A stretch of DNA of 64,000 nucleotides from assembly GCF_015550595.1 (NCBI RefSeq), contig NZ_JADNBB010000001.1, positions 384,473 through 448,472 of the forward strand. The letters are read 5' to 3'. Position numbers and translations under genes: made by a program. The notes below the pieces were generated by a model. The model worked only from the letters and a program-made list of their open reading frames with translations, was not told the origin of the DNA and ran no database searches. Shown in pieces: positions 54,672 through 64,000 of this stretch (position 1 is its first letter; each line of letters begins with the position of its first letter). This DNA is from Parabacteroides goldsteinii. GTDB lineage: Bacteria > Bacteroidota > Bacteroidia > Bacteroidales > Tannerellaceae.

Positions 54672-57509
54672 ATGGAGTACAATTTCAGAGAAATCGAGAA
54701 AAAATGGCAAGAATACTGGATTGCCAATGGGGTTTATAAAGTGAAGGAAAATAAAGATAAACCCAAATACTACGTGTTGGATATGTTCCCTTACCCATCC
54801 GGTGCAGGACTACATGTTGGACATCCGCTCGGTTATATCGCTTCTGATATTTATTCCCGTTTCAAACGGTTACAGGGATTTAACGTATTACACCCAATGG
54901 GATATGATGCTTACGGTCTGCCTGCAGAACAATATGCTATCCAGACCGGACAACATCCCGAAGTAACGACAAAGCAAAATATTGCCCGTTATCGTGAGCA
55001 AATGGATAAGATAGGTTTCAGCTACGACTGGAGTCGTGAAATCCGTACATGTGATAAGGAATATTACCACTGGACACAATGGGCATTTATTAAAATGTTC
55101 AACAGTTATTACTGTAACGACGAAAAGAAAGCATTACCTATCGAAAGTCTGATCGAAGCATTTGAAACAGTAGGTACGGAAGGTCTGAATGTTGCTTGCG
55201 GTGAAGAAATGCAATTTACCGCTGAGGAATGGAAAGCTAAAAGCGATAAAGAAAAACAAGCTATATTGCTGAACTACCGTATTGCTTACCTGGGTGATAC
55301 AATGGTTAACTGGTGTTCCGAACTGGGAACCGTACTGGCTAACGATGAAGTAGTGAACGGTGTTTCCGAACGCGGTGGTTTCCCTGTTGAGCAAAAAATG
55401 ATGCGCCAGTGGTGTCTGCGTGTATCTGCTTATGCACAGCGTTTGCTGGACGGACTGGATACGATCGACTGGACGGATTCACTGAAAGAAACACAGCGTA
55501 ACTGGATCGGTCGTAGCGAAGGTGCCGAAATTCAATTCAAAGTGAAAGATAGTGATCTAGAATTTACCATCTTTACAACCCGTGCAGATACTATGTTCGG
55601 TGTAACTTTCATGGTATTGGCTCCCGAAAGCGAATTGGTTGAACAATTAACTACACCCGAACAAAAACAGGAGGTTGATGCCTACTTGGATCGTACCAAG
55701 AAACGTACGGAACGTGAACGTATTGCCGACCGTTCTGTAACCGGTGTATTCAGCGGTTCATACGCTATCAATCCATTCACAGGTGATGCGGTACCCGTCT
55801 GGATCAGCGACTATGTATTGGCCGGCTATGGAACAGGTGCTATCATGGCAGTTCCGGCACACGATAGTCGCGACTATGCATTTGCAAAACATTTCAACCT
55901 GCCTATTATCCCGTTGATCGAAGGTTGCGATATAAGCGAAGAAAGTTTCGATGCCAAAGAAGGTATTGTCTGCAATTCACCGAGACCGGACGTAACTCCT
56001 TATTGCGACTTGTCATTAAACGGCTTGACTGTAAAAGAAGCAATCGCCGCTACCAAGAAATATGTATCCGAACATCAATTAGGACGTGTAAAGATTAACT
56101 ATCGTCTGCGCGATGCTATCTTTAGCCGCCAACGTTATTGGGGTGAACCGTTCCCTGTTTATTACGACGCCGATGGAATGCCTCAGATGTTACCATTCGA
56201 AGCATTACCATTACAGTTGCCGGAAGTGGATAAATTCCTGCCGACAGCCACAGGCGAACCTCCATTGGGACATGCAACCAAATGGGCCTGGGATTCTGTA
56301 AACAAAAAGGTTGTAGAAACATCCAAAATAGACAATAAAACAATTTTCCCATTGGAACTTTGTACTATGCCGGGCTTTGCCGGTTCTTCCGCTTATTATC
56401 TGCGTTACATGGATCCTCATAACAATGAAGGTCTGGTAGATAAACAAGTGAATGAATACTGGCGTAATGTAGACCTGTATATCGGTGGAACGGAACATGC
56501 TACCGGTCACCTCATCTACAGCCGCTTCTGGAATAAATTCCTGTATGATATGGGAACAATCTGCGAAGACGAACCATTCCGTAAGCTGATCAACCAGGGT
56601 ATGATCCAAGGACGTTCAAACTTCGTGTACCGTATCAAAGATACGAATACATTCGTATCCCTGAACCTGAAAGACCAGTATGAAGTAACTCCTATTCACG
56701 TAGACGTTAATATCGTATCCAATGATATACTGGATGTCGAAGCTTTTAAAAACTGGCGTCCGGAATATCATAATGCAGAATTTATACTGGAAGACGGTAA
56801 ATATATCTGCGGATGGGCTGTTGAAAAGATGTCTAAATCGATGTTCAACGTAGTAAACCCGGATATGATCGTAGACAAATACGGTGCGGATACTTTGCGT
56901 CTGTATGAAATGTTCTTAGGTCCGTTGGAACAATCCAAACCCTGGGATACGAACGGCATCGACGGTGTTCATCGCTTCCTGAAGAAACTGTGGGCTTTGT
57001 TCTATGGTAACACTGAAAGTTTGCAAATCACAGACACTGAACCCACAGCTGAAGAATTAAAATCATTACATAAACTGATCAAGAAAGTAACATTCGATAT
57101 CGAACATTTCTCTTACAATACTTCTATCAGTGCTTTCATGATCTGTATTAACGAATTAGGCAGCCTGAAATGCAATAAGCGTGCTATCCTGGAACAACTC
57201 GTCATCTTACTTGCTCCGTTTGCACCTCACACAGCAGAAGAGCTATGGCATGTATGTGGTCACGACACAACTATATGCGATGCTCTATGGCCGCAGCACA
57301 ACGAAGAGTATCTGAAAGAAAATTCAGTTACTTACGCCATCTCATTCAACGGAAAAGCCCGCTTCAATCTGGAACTCCCGGCTGATATGCCCCGTGAAGA
57401 GGTAGAAAAGATTGCTCTCAGCCACGAAAGTTCCGCTAAATGGATGGAAGGCAAGACTCCTAAAAAGGTGATTGTCGTTCCAGGTAAGATCGTTAATATC
57501 GTTATCTAA
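54672..57509 (+). CDS. leuS: leucyl-tRNA synthetase
   Basis: Charges tRNA-Leu with leucine. The HIGH-type motif appears as HVGHPLGY (about residue 48), and KMSKS lies at [10 protein letters not shown]. Between them sits the editing (CP1) domain with [12 protein letters not shown] and VPAHDSRD. The 945 residues are longer than E. coli LeuS (about 860) but usual for Bacteroidetes. The next gene starts directly after its stop codon, so leuS and yitT are co-transcribed. Confidence 0.97.
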   Translation: MEYNFREIEKKWQEYWIANGVYKVKENKDKPKYYVLDMFPYPSGAGLHVGHPLGYIASDIYSRFKRLQGFNVLHPMGYDAYGLPAEQYAIQTGQHPEVTTKQNIARYREQMDKIGFSYDWSREIRTCDKEYYHWTQWAFIKMFNSYYCNDEKKALPIESLIEAFETVGTEGLNVACGEEMQFTAEEWKAKSDKEKQAILLNYRIAYLGDTMVNWCSELGTVLANDEVVNGVSERGGFPVEQKMMRQWCLRVSAYAQRLLDGLDTIDWTDSLKETQRNWIGRSEGAEIQFKVKDSDLEFTIFTTRADTMFGVTFMVLAPESELVEQLTTPEQKQEVDAYLDRTKKRTERERIADRSVTGVFSGSYAINPFTGDAVPVWISDYVLAGYGTGAIMAVPAHDSRDYAFAKHFNLPIIPLIEGCDISEESFDAKEGIVCNSPRPDVTPYCDLSLNGLTVKEAIAATKKYVSEHQLGRVKINYRLRDAIFSRQRYWGEPFPVYYDADGMPQMLPFEALPLQLPEVDKFLPTATGEPPLGHATKWAWDSVNKKVVETSKIDNKTIFPLELCTMPGFAGSSAYYLRYMDPHNNEGLVDKQVNEYWRNVDLYIGGTEHATGHLIYSRFWNKFLYDMGTICEDEPFRKLINQGMIQGRSNFVYRIKDTNTFVSLNLKDQYEVTPIHVDVNIVSNDILDVEAFKNWRPEYHNAEFILEDGKYICGWAVEKMSKSMFNVVNPDMIVDKYGADTLRLYEMFLGPLEQSKPWDTNGIDGVHRFLKKLWALFYGNTESLQITDTEPTAEELKSLHKLIKKVTFDIEHFSYNTSISAFMICINELGSLKCNKRAILEQLVILLAPFAPHTAEELWHVCGHDTTICDALWPQHNEEYLKENSVTYAISFNGKARFNLELPADMPREEVEKIALSHESSAKWMEGKTPKKVIVVPGKIVNIVI

Positions 57510-58391
57510 ATGAGAACAGCTCAGTTTTATAAAGTATTTTTTTCTATACAGGATTATCTGATGATTCTGCTGGGAACCATTTTGTATGGTTTCGGATTCA
57601 ACGCATTTATCCTGTCTAATGAAATTGTTACCGGTGGTGTCAGTGGTATCTGTGCATTGATATTCTTTGCCACCGGAGGCGCCATACCGGTATCGGTTTC
57701 TTACTTTGTTATCAATGTAGTCTTACTATTAGCCGCTCTAAAGATTTTAGGACTTAAATTCCTGATAAAGACAATCTTTGGAGTATTCTCTCTTTCTGCT
57801 TCCCTGTCATTTTTTGAATGGTTGCTGAAAGGAAATCCTATACTGCATGATCAACCGTTTATGGCAATCATGATCGGTGCACTCCTTTGTGGTGCCGGAT
57901 TGGGACTGGTATTTTCTGCTAACGGAAGTACGGGAGGAACCGATATTATCGGAGCTATTGTAAACAAATACAAGAACATATCTATCGGACGTGCCTTGTT
58001 GTTCTGCGATTTCTTCATAATCAGTTCTTCTTTCCTACTCTTCCATAATGTGGATAAGATCGTATTCGGTTTTGTTGAAATGCTTATCAGCAACTATGTC
58101 CTCGACATGGTACTAAACGGTAACCGTCAATCCGTACAATTCCTTATATTCTCACAAAAATATGATGAGATAGCCGATCGAATCATCCATGATCTGGATC
58201 GTGGATGTACTATTCTGGATGGTGTAGGAGGTTATTCCAAAAAGCCAGTCAAGGTTGTCGTATTGCTGGCTAAGAAGTCAGAATCCGTATCCATCTTCCG
58301 GCTGGTAAAACAAATAGACCACCAGGCATTCATTTCACAAAGTATCGTCCGTGGAGTATATGGAGAAGGGTTTGACCAGATAAAAACTTAA
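57510..58391 (+). CDS. YitT family membrane protein
   Basis: A 293-residue inner-membrane protein with five or six helices (YitT/DUF161), for example VTGGVSGICALIFFATGG and GAGLGLVFSANGSTGGTDIIGAI, followed by a soluble C-terminal domain of the DUF2179 type (about 215-290, with GCTILDGVGGYSKKPVKVVVLLAKK). Function unknown. Its start codon follows the leuS stop directly. Its stop overlaps the stop of the minus-strand gene behind it. Confidence 0.85.
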   Translation: MRTAQFYKVFFSIQDYLMILLGTILYGFGFNAFILSNEIVTGGVSGICALIFFATGGAIPVSVSYFVINVVLLLAALKILGLKFLIKTIFGVFSLSASLSFFEWLLKGNPILHDQPFMAIMIGALLCGAGLGLVFSANGSTGGTDIIGAIVNKYKNISIGRALLFCDFFIISSSFLLFHNVDKIVFGFVEMLISNYVLDMVLNGNRQSVQFLIFSQKYDEIADRIIHDLDRGCTILDGVGGYSKKPVKVVVLLAKKSESVSIFRLVKQIDHQAFISQSIVRGVYGEGFDQIKT

Positions 58392-59896
58392 CGGAATATA
58401 CTCATCGAATCATTTATATATTCAGAACCGATTCCTCCTGCATCCAGTATACTATGGAACAGGTAATCGGTTCTGAATTTTTTTACAGAATTCTCTTTTG
58501 CTTTCGTATAATTATCCGGATACGCTTCTTTATATTTATCAGACATCCAAACCATACAAGCTGCCTGATGAACAAAAGGCGATTCGACTGCATGTAACCA
58601 AATACCATCCTCTCCCAAAGCTTCCCCATGATCAGACTGATAGATAAGAATAGCTTTCTCATCCTTTAAACGATTTATCAGATTAGACAGAAAATAATCT
58701 GTATAAAGAATCGTATTATCATACGAATTTATCATTTCTTCTTGTGTACAGGAAGAGATAATTTTACTGTTTACTGTCGGTTGAAAACGCGCAAATTCAT
58801 CTGTAAAATGAGAATTATACCACCAATGAGAACCTATTGTATGTATTACAATCAGTTTCTTCTTTCTATCTACCTCCAAAGCATTATCAAAAAGGGGTAA
58901 CAAGTCTCCATCTACCCAACGGTCGAATACAACATAAGAAGATTTATTTATATTGACATGGAACAATGAATCACATTCATTCATAAAATACACATATGTA
59001 TCGGCAGCCTCCTGGTTAGCTAACCAAACAGTGTAAAAATCACAGGCTTTAAAAAAACTAATAAAAGACTTTTCAGTATAAGCCCTTGAATAATCGGTAC
59101 TATCAGCACGAGTCAATATATAAGGTACGCTACTATTCGTATAAGTCTGCTCCGCATAAATGAAAGGATAAGAAATAATATCTTCTTTTGATAATAAAGG
59201 AGTAGTATTTCGCTCATATCCATTCAACCCCAGATGATCCGGACGAAGCGATTCACCTAATACAAAAACAACCGTTACCTCCTCATCACTACATTGTGTC
59301 CCTTCCGTCAAATCTATTCTTTCTTCACTAATCACCTGTTTTTCTTCCCAATATTTCATAAAAGTATAATAAATATTGAAGGGTATACGTTCTGATATAG
59401 GATATTTTATAGCATTTATACGCGTTACTGAAAACAAAAGTAATCCGCCTATCAGAACCGGATAAATAGACGAGCGAATAGTAACCCGTTTAATCCTGTA
59501 AACAACAAAAGCTATAGATAATCCAAAGGTTATAAATACAAATACTAACAAACCTGGTGAGACCAGGTCACCTGATGTACGCATATCATTTTGTAAAGCT
59601 GCATCTAATAACATGGGAGTCAAAGTTGCATTCATGGTAAAACGGAACCAGGCAAGCAATGAACTGAGAAATGTTAGTAATGGGAATGTTATAGCAAATA
59701 CTATTTTGTTAGCAGCTAATAGAATAGTTATAAAGAAAAGCACCATTGTTATTACCGACCATTGAAAAGCGATAATAAGTAGGTCTTTTCCTGTGCTGAC
59801 CGGTATGGTTAGGAAGTCAGCCGATGTAAAACTAATAGCCAGGAAAAAAGTAGCAACTAAAGAAAAAAGATAAAAATGAACAGGCACATTCTTCAT
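58388..59896 (-). CDS. phosphoethanolamine transferase-like membrane sulfatase-fold enzyme
   Basis: Similar to EptA-type enzymes that add phosphoethanolamine to lipid A or other surface glycans. The start at 59896 (MKNVPVHFYLFSL) is preferred; an upstream frame would overlap the rdgB start. About five helices fill residues 1-170, then a periplasmic alkaline-phosphatase-fold domain: VFVLGESLRPDHLGLNGYERNTTPLL, YTNSSVP (likely site of the catalytic Thr/Ser), HTIGSHWWY and SDHGEALGEDG. The 502 residues fit. In a genus with modified lipid A this may influence polymyxin resistance; the acceptor is not known. Confidence 0.85.
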   Translation of the reverse strand: MKNVPVHFYLFSLVATFFLAISFTSADFLTIPVSTGKDLLIIAFQWSVITMVLFFITILLAANKIVFAITFPLLTFLSSLLAWFRFTMNATLTPMLLDAALQNDMRTSGDLVSPGLLVFVFITFGLSIAFVVYRIKRVTIRSSIYPVLIGGLLLFSVTRINAIKYPISERIPFNIYYTFMKYWEEKQVISEERIDLTEGTQCSDEEVTVVFVLGESLRPDHLGLNGYERNTTPLLSKEDIISYPFIYAEQTYTNSSVPYILTRADSTDYSRAYTEKSFISFFKACDFYTVWLANQEAADTYVYFMNECDSLFHVNINKSSYVVFDRWVDGDLLPLFDNALEVDRKKKLIVIHTIGSHWWYNSHFTDEFARFQPTVNSKIISSCTQEEMINSYDNTILYTDYFLSNLINRLKDEKAILIYQSDHGEALGEDGIWLHAVESPFVHQAACMVWMSDKYKEAYPDNYTKAKENSVKKFRTDYLFHSILDAGGIGSEYINDSMSIFR

Positions 59897-59957
59897 ATTG
59901 ATAATGAATTGATATGTATTTTTGTGCAAAAATAGAAACAATACATTGATAAGCAGT

Positions 59958-60542
59958 ATGAAAACATTAGTATTTGCAACTAATAACAAACATAAACTGG
60001 ATGAAGTACAAAAAATAACATCCGGCCTGGTAAATATAGTAAGTCTGGAGGATATCGGTTGTCATGATGATATACCGGAAACGAGTGATACCCTGGAAGG
60101 AAATGCTCTTCAGAAAGCCCGGTACATAAAAGAGTATTATGGATTCGATTGTTTTGCCGACGATACAGGCCTGGAGGTGGAAGCATTAAATAATGCACCA
60201 GGGGTTTATTCTGCACGTTATGCAGGTCCGGGACATGACTCGGAAGCAAATATGAATAAACTTTTACAGGAAATGAATAATATGGAAAACCGAAAAGCTT
60301 GTTTCCGTACAGTTATTGCTCTCTTATTAAATGGGCAGGAGTATTTATTTGAAGGAATTGTAAATGGTCAAATAACGAAAGATAAACGAGGTGCAAGCGG
60401 ATTCGGATATGATCCGATCTTTGTACCGGATAATTACACACAAACTTTTGCCGAGATGGGAAATGATATTAAAAATACGATCAGCCACCGAGCTGAAGCT
60501 GTAAAAGAATTAAGTGCTTTTCTATCTACATTATCAGAATAA
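59958..60542 (+). CDS. rdgB: XTP/dITP diphosphatase (non-canonical purine NTP pyrophosphatase)
   Basis: Removes inosine and xanthosine triphosphates from the nucleotide pool. The start at 59958 gives [17 protein letters not shown], the usual beginning with the substrate-binding TNNKHK motif. [12 protein letters not shown] and YSARYAGPG follow, with GFGYDPIF near the C-terminus. Its 194 residues are normal. Only 3 nt separate it from the PorZ-like gene. A -7 candidate TATTTTTG lies at 59917-59924 between the divergent genes. Confidence 0.95.
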   Translation: MKTLVFATNNKHKLDEVQKITSGLVNIVSLEDIGCHDDIPETSDTLEGNALQKARYIKEYYGFDCFADDTGLEVEALNNAPGVYSARYAGPGHDSEANMNKLLQEMNNMENRKACFRTVIALLLNGQEYLFEGIVNGQITKDKRGASGFGYDPIFVPDNYTQTFAEMGNDIKNTISHRAEAVKELSAFLSTLSE

Positions 60543-60545
60543 ATT

Positions 60546-62915
60546 ATGAGAAGAATTATATACACTTTTATATTTATATACGTTACCGCTTCTACCATCA
60601 TTGCCCAAAAAAGTGTTGGAGAATGGAATACTTACCTGGCGTATAACATTGCAATGAAAGTCGCAGAAGGTAATAATCATGTATTCACAGTAGCGGACGG
60701 CTCTCTATACAGTTATAGTAAAGAAGATAATAGCGTTAAGCATTATACCAAACAAACAGGACTTAGCGACAGTGGGATAGATCATATTATCTTCAATCCT
60801 GAAGTAAATACATTATTGATTACTTACAGCAATGGAAATATAGACCTGTTGGGAGATTATGGCATTTATAATCTTTCTTATTTACTTGATAATTCGAATG
60901 TAACGAATAAAACCATTAACAGCATATACTTATATAAAGAATATGCTTATCTGGCAACTGATTTCGGGATTATTGTCCTTAATATGGATCCGAATAAGAA
61001 AGAAATCAAAGATACTTACAAATTGAACAAGAAAGTCAATTCCGTAACTATCAACGACAATTACATATATGCAGCTACTTCAAGTGGCATATTGAAAGCC
61101 TCGTTGGATGCAAACTTACTAGATTATAATGAATGGGATTCTTATCAGTTGGCTCCATCTGAATTCGAATTCGATCAGGACAGTATCAGCCAGATATGTT
61201 TCTTCCAGAATTCCTTATGTTTTTTTGCTAATCAAAAATACAATAAAGGTATTTATTATGAACAAGCAGATAAAACAGTCAAAAGTCTGTTGATAAATAA
61301 TAGTTTGACTAATATGGTTTTTCAGAATAATAAATTGATGCCATATACCAACACTCAATTATACATATATTCTTCATTGACAGAAAGAGACGTCATCAAT
61401 GCTGGAATTGTATATGGTGTTTCTTCTCTCAAAGATCCCAACACATTTTGGATAGCTTCAGGAGTCAATGGCTTAAAAGGTATTCAGAAAAAAAATAATC
61501 AATATGAAGTCGTTGTAGAAGGATTGAACGATCAAACGATATATCCCAAACGTAATTATAATTATTATATGACCACATACGAAAATCAATTATATATTGT
61601 TGGAGGAGATCGTTGGACCGATAGAAAATTTAGACAAGGAACACTAATGATATATGATAATGAAAAATGGTTCAACTTAGATGAAACTACTATCAAAATA
61701 ATTATTTCTGATGAAAAAAATAAAATTGAATATCCTAGTGACTATACAGGAATAGCCATTGATCCCAAAGAACCCTCACATTATTATGTATCTTCTTACG
61801 GAGAAGGTATTATTGAATTCAAAGACAATCAGTATGTTCAATTATTTAATCATAAAAACAGTACACTATCTACAATCTATCCAACTGGTGGAGACAGAGC
61901 ACAACAGAGATATATACGTATTGGAAGTGTAACTTTCGATAAAAATGGCAATCTATGGGCTACTAATTGCGGAGTACAGGATGTACTCAAAGTATTGAAA
62001 GCAGATGGAACTTGGACAAGTTTTAATTTTTCTAATACAGATAATTTTACAAATGTTCCTTTGGCAGATAAAATAACAATCACTTCCGATAATCGTAAAT
62101 GGATAAATGTTCCCTACGGATATAAATCTGGTATCCTTATCTTTGATGATGGCGGAACAATAGATGATACAAGCGACGACCAAGCTCGTTTTATATCAAC
62201 ATTCAGCGATATCAACGGTACGATTGATGCCAGCGGTTACTTCTGCATTACTGAAGATAAAAACGGACAGGTCTGGATTGGAACTAACAGAGGTCCGATT
62301 TACTGTGCCAATCCCAAAGCTAAATTGGAAGAGATAAGATGTAGCCGGGTTATCCGTCCCGCAGATGAAATCAATGATGTTCCTTACAATTTTCTTGATG
62401 GAGAACAAATAAATGCTATCGCTGTAGACGGAGGAAACCGTAAATGGATAGCTACACAAAGTTCCGGTGTATTTCTGGTAAGTGAAGATGGTATGGAGAC
62501 AATCGAAAATTTTACGACAACCAACTCTCCTCTCCCATCCAACCAGATAAACTCATTAGCCATTAATCAACTGACCGGAGAAGTTTTTATAGGTACCGAA
62601 AAAGGATTGGTATCTTATATGGGCGATGCAACAGAAGGAAAAGAAGATTATTCGGATGTATATGCTTATCCGAATCCTGTTCGTCCGGAACATAACGACC
62701 ATGTAACGATCGTCGGATTAATGAATGATTCGAACGTAAAGATCACGGATCTGAAAGGTAATATCATTTATCAGGGAAAATCTGCCGGAGGTACTTTTAC
62801 CTGGGATTGCCGAAGTAGAAAAGGTGGCCGGGTTGCAACCGGAGTTTATCTTGTATTCTCAGCAACACCCGAAGCCAAAGAAAGCGTAGTTACTAAAATT
62901 ATGGTAGTGAAATAA
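60546..62915 (+). CDS. porZ: PorZ-like T9SS protein (two-propeller surface protein)
   Basis: Resembles PorZ, part of the T9SS attachment complex that in P. gingivalis brings anionic LPS to cargo. A signal peptide ends at IIAQ (about residue 21), followed by KSVGEWNTYLAYNIAMKVAE, a start typical of PorZ-like proteins. Beta-propeller repeats run through most of the protein, with Reg_prop-like motifs (NGNLWATNCGVQDV, GQVWIGTNRGPIY, RKWIATQSSGVF). The C-terminal 80 residues (VYAYPNPVRPEHNDH, ITDLKGNIIYQG, ATGVYLVFSA) match a T9SS sorting domain. Its 789 residues fit PorZ. Other T9SS genes are not in the window. It overlaps the next minus-strand gene by 17 bp. Confidence 0.75.
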   Translation: MRRIIYTFIFIYVTASTIIAQKSVGEWNTYLAYNIAMKVAEGNNHVFTVADGSLYSYSKEDNSVKHYTKQTGLSDSGIDHIIFNPEVNTLLITYSNGNIDLLGDYGIYNLSYLLDNSNVTNKTINSIYLYKEYAYLATDFGIIVLNMDPNKKEIKDTYKLNKKVNSVTINDNYIYAATSSGILKASLDANLLDYNEWDSYQLAPSEFEFDQDSISQICFFQNSLCFFANQKYNKGIYYEQADKTVKSLLINNSLTNMVFQNNKLMPYTNTQLYIYSSLTERDVINAGIVYGVSSLKDPNTFWIASGVNGLKGIQKKNNQYEVVVEGLNDQTIYPKRNYNYYMTTYENQLYIVGGDRWTDRKFRQGTLMIYDNEKWFNLDETTIKIIISDEKNKIEYPSDYTGIAIDPKEPSHYYVSSYGEGIIEFKDNQYVQLFNHKNSTLSTIYPTGGDRAQQRYIRIGSVTFDKNGNLWATNCGVQDVLKVLKADGTWTSFNFSNTDNFTNVPLADKITITSDNRKWINVPYGYKSGILIFDDGGTIDDTSDDQARFISTFSDINGTIDASGYFCITEDKNGQVWIGTNRGPIYCANPKAKLEEIRCSRVIRPADEINDVPYNFLDGEQINAIAVDGGNRKWIATQSSGVFLVSEDGMETIENFTTTNSPLPSNQINSLAINQLTGEVFIGTEKGLVSYMGDATEGKEDYSDVYAYPNPVRPEHNDHVTIVGLMNDSNVKITDLKGNIIYQGKSAGGTFTWDCRSRKGGRVATGVYLVFSATPEAKESVVTKIMVVK

Positions 62916-63870
62916 GTATTTGATTGGTTATCTTTTTGGCACCTTTGTCATTCGGATGGATTGCATCGTAAAAATCGGATGCTTCCAACAAATCAAAACA
63001 ATCGATATAAGGGATATACCCCAATTCTTTTATATAAGACTGAAGAGCTTTCTGCTTTTCAGTCTTTTTTGCTGATATAATATCAGGATTATACGGCATC
63101 AACACCAGATAATATCGAATATTCTTTGCTTTGAAAAAAGAATAAGACTCCTCTATCAATCGTTTCCATTCATGAGTTATCCTATATGCTTCAAACTTAT
63201 TTTGTTTGTTTTGTTCGTCCAGGCCACGCTGATAAACAGCTTCATTTCTGTAAGAGGCTTGAGCAGCAGGATAACGCAATTCATTGTCGATAGAACTTTC
63301 CGGTGCATCATCGTCCAATAGATTACGAAGTACGAATGAGAATCCCGAAAACAAACAATTCCTGGCTTTATAATTATAATACCAATCCGATTTACTCAAT
63401 TCATCATATAAACCAGGTACTAACAATTTCGTCCGGTCATCCATCTTATAACCATACATATGTAAAGCTACCTGATTAGGTATATCCATATCGACCGGCT
63501 TGGACAGAACATCTATATCGAGACACTGGATAACCGTTTTGACAGAAGACGGCAATGAAGAATAATATAAAGCACTTTCACTCAGCATCTGTCCGGTCGA
63601 AGTAAAACTATATACGACAGGATGATCGCTCAACTCTTTTTCCAACATATAGCCATCTACTCCGCTCATCCCCCTGCTATTACCGAAAATAACAATCTCC
63701 GGAACTTGTTTCGGATCTTTTATTGTATTCAGTATAAGTTTAGTACGGGCATAATCATTAGGAAGCATCCTGAAGAAGTAAGGAGTTACCCCATTCAAAC
63801 CAACCATCAAAACGACTATAAATAATAGAAAAAAGAATATCCTCTTTATCTGTTTCCCTGTCAGTTCCAT
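62899..63870 (-). CDS. SGNH-fold hydrolase/acyltransferase-like protein
   Basis: A 323-residue protein with one N-terminal membrane helix (about 11-27) and a periplasmic domain. EIVIFGNSRGMSGVDG provides a likely catalytic Ser, and SDFYDAIHPNDKGA a D-x-x-H pair near the C-terminus, as in SGNH/GDSL and DltD/AlgX-like proteins. It is encoded 6 nt after an MBOAT gene, and such pairs O-acylate surface polysaccharides, the MBOAT protein passing acetyl groups across the membrane. The acceptor is unknown. Its 3' end overlaps porZ. Confidence 0.7.
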   Translation of the reverse strand: MELTGKQIKRIFFFLLFIVVLMVGLNGVTPYFFRMLPNDYARTKLILNTIKDPKQVPEIVIFGNSRGMSGVDGYMLEKELSDHPVVYSFTSTGQMLSESALYYSSLPSSVKTVIQCLDIDVLSKPVDMDIPNQVALHMYGYKMDDRTKLLVPGLYDELSKSDWYYNYKARNCLFSGFSFVLRNLLDDDAPESSIDNELRYPAAQASYRNEAVYQRGLDEQNKQNKFEAYRITHEWKRLIEESYSFFKAKNIRYYLVLMPYNPDIISAKKTEKQKALQSYIKELGYIPYIDCFDLLEASDFYDAIHPNDKGAKKITNQILISLP

Positions 63871-63876
63871 AATTTC

Positions 63877-64000
63877 TTAGAATTGAAAATAAATAAAATT
63901 AGAAGAATCAGCACCGAAGAAATAAATCGAAAAGAGTATGCCGGCATAAATTGAATACCGGACAAATAAACTTTGTATGTTCTGTATATCCAATCCGAAA
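63877..64000 (-). CDS. C-terminal end of an MBOAT O-acyltransferase (partial)
   Basis: The minus strand from the window edge reads SLFVRYSIYAGILFSIYFF, then GADSSNFIYFQF and a stop at 63877-63879. This helix followed by FIYFQF is the usual end of DltB/AlgI-type membrane-bound O-acyltransferases in Bacteroidales. Only about 40 residues lie inside the window; the rest lies to the right. It precedes the SGNH gene in the same direction. Confidence 0.7.
   Translation of the reverse strand, partial: FGLDIQNIQSLFVRYSIYAGILFSIYFFGADSSNFIYFQF

Noticed and set aside
1-64000. tRNA, rRNA, CRISPR and intact insertion sequences
   Set aside because: None was recognised by eye on either strand; a tRNA scan and repeat search would settle it.

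Overview
The window looks like chromosomal DNA of a gut Bacteroidales bacterium, most likely a Parabacteroides (genus is inference). The evidence is a SusC/SusD locus run by a hybrid two-component sensor, S-type sulfatases, promoters of the Bacteroides type (TTTG, 19-21 nt, TAnnTTTG), proteins with type IX secretion (T9SS) C-terminal sorting tails, and a PorZ-like protein. T9SS is common in Parabacteroides and scarce in intestinal Bacteroides. No rRNA, tRNA, CRISPR array or intact insertion sequence was recognised by eye.

Layout. 1-1.8 kb: nadB and its terminator. 1.8-2.5 kb: intergenic debris holding the C-terminal stub of a lost alpha-L-fucosidase, a palindromic intergenic repeat and a perfect dyad. 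2.5-18.6 kb: a polysaccharide utilisation locus with a divergent HTCS regulator, then susC, susD, sulfatase, GH29 alpha-L-fucosidase, GH36-like galactosidase and a second sulfatase. This implies a sulfated, fucose- and galactose-containing glycan. 18.7-34.2 kb: a seven-gene minus-strand operon combining ABC and RND export. In transcription order it encodes an ABC ATPase, an ABC permease fused to a degenerate M1-peptidase-like periplasmic region, a TolC-like channel, a membrane fusion lipoprotein, an RND pump, a second RND pump fused to its own ABC ATPase, and a small ABC permease. 34.3-36.9 kb: rubrerythrin and a SulP/STAS anion transporter.

37-41 kb: a likely phase-variable locus. A tyrosine recombinase lies beside a 367-bp segment bounded by perfect 22-bp inverted repeats and carrying one consensus promoter. 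That promoter now points away from the HU-like/DUF4469 gene and the T9SS-sorted GLUG surface protein that inversion would switch on, so the sequence appears to be in the OFF state. 41.1-43.5 kb: glutamate decarboxylase and glutaminase, an acid-resistance pair. 43.5-47.6 kb: a dispersed repeat, an MFS transporter, an EamA transporter and a PagL-like lipid A deacylase. 47.6-54.6 kb: mutS, an orphan sulfatase, a C10 cysteine protease with a T9SS tail and an ORF6N protein. 54.7-64 kb: leuS-yitT, a phosphoethanolamine-transferase-like enzyme, rdgB-porZ, and an SGNH/MBOAT O-acylation pair that runs off the right edge.

The two most unusual parts are the hybrid RND-ABC export operon, in which one nucleotide-binding domain is fused to an RND pump and split by a membrane insertion, and the recombinase-linked invertible promoter.
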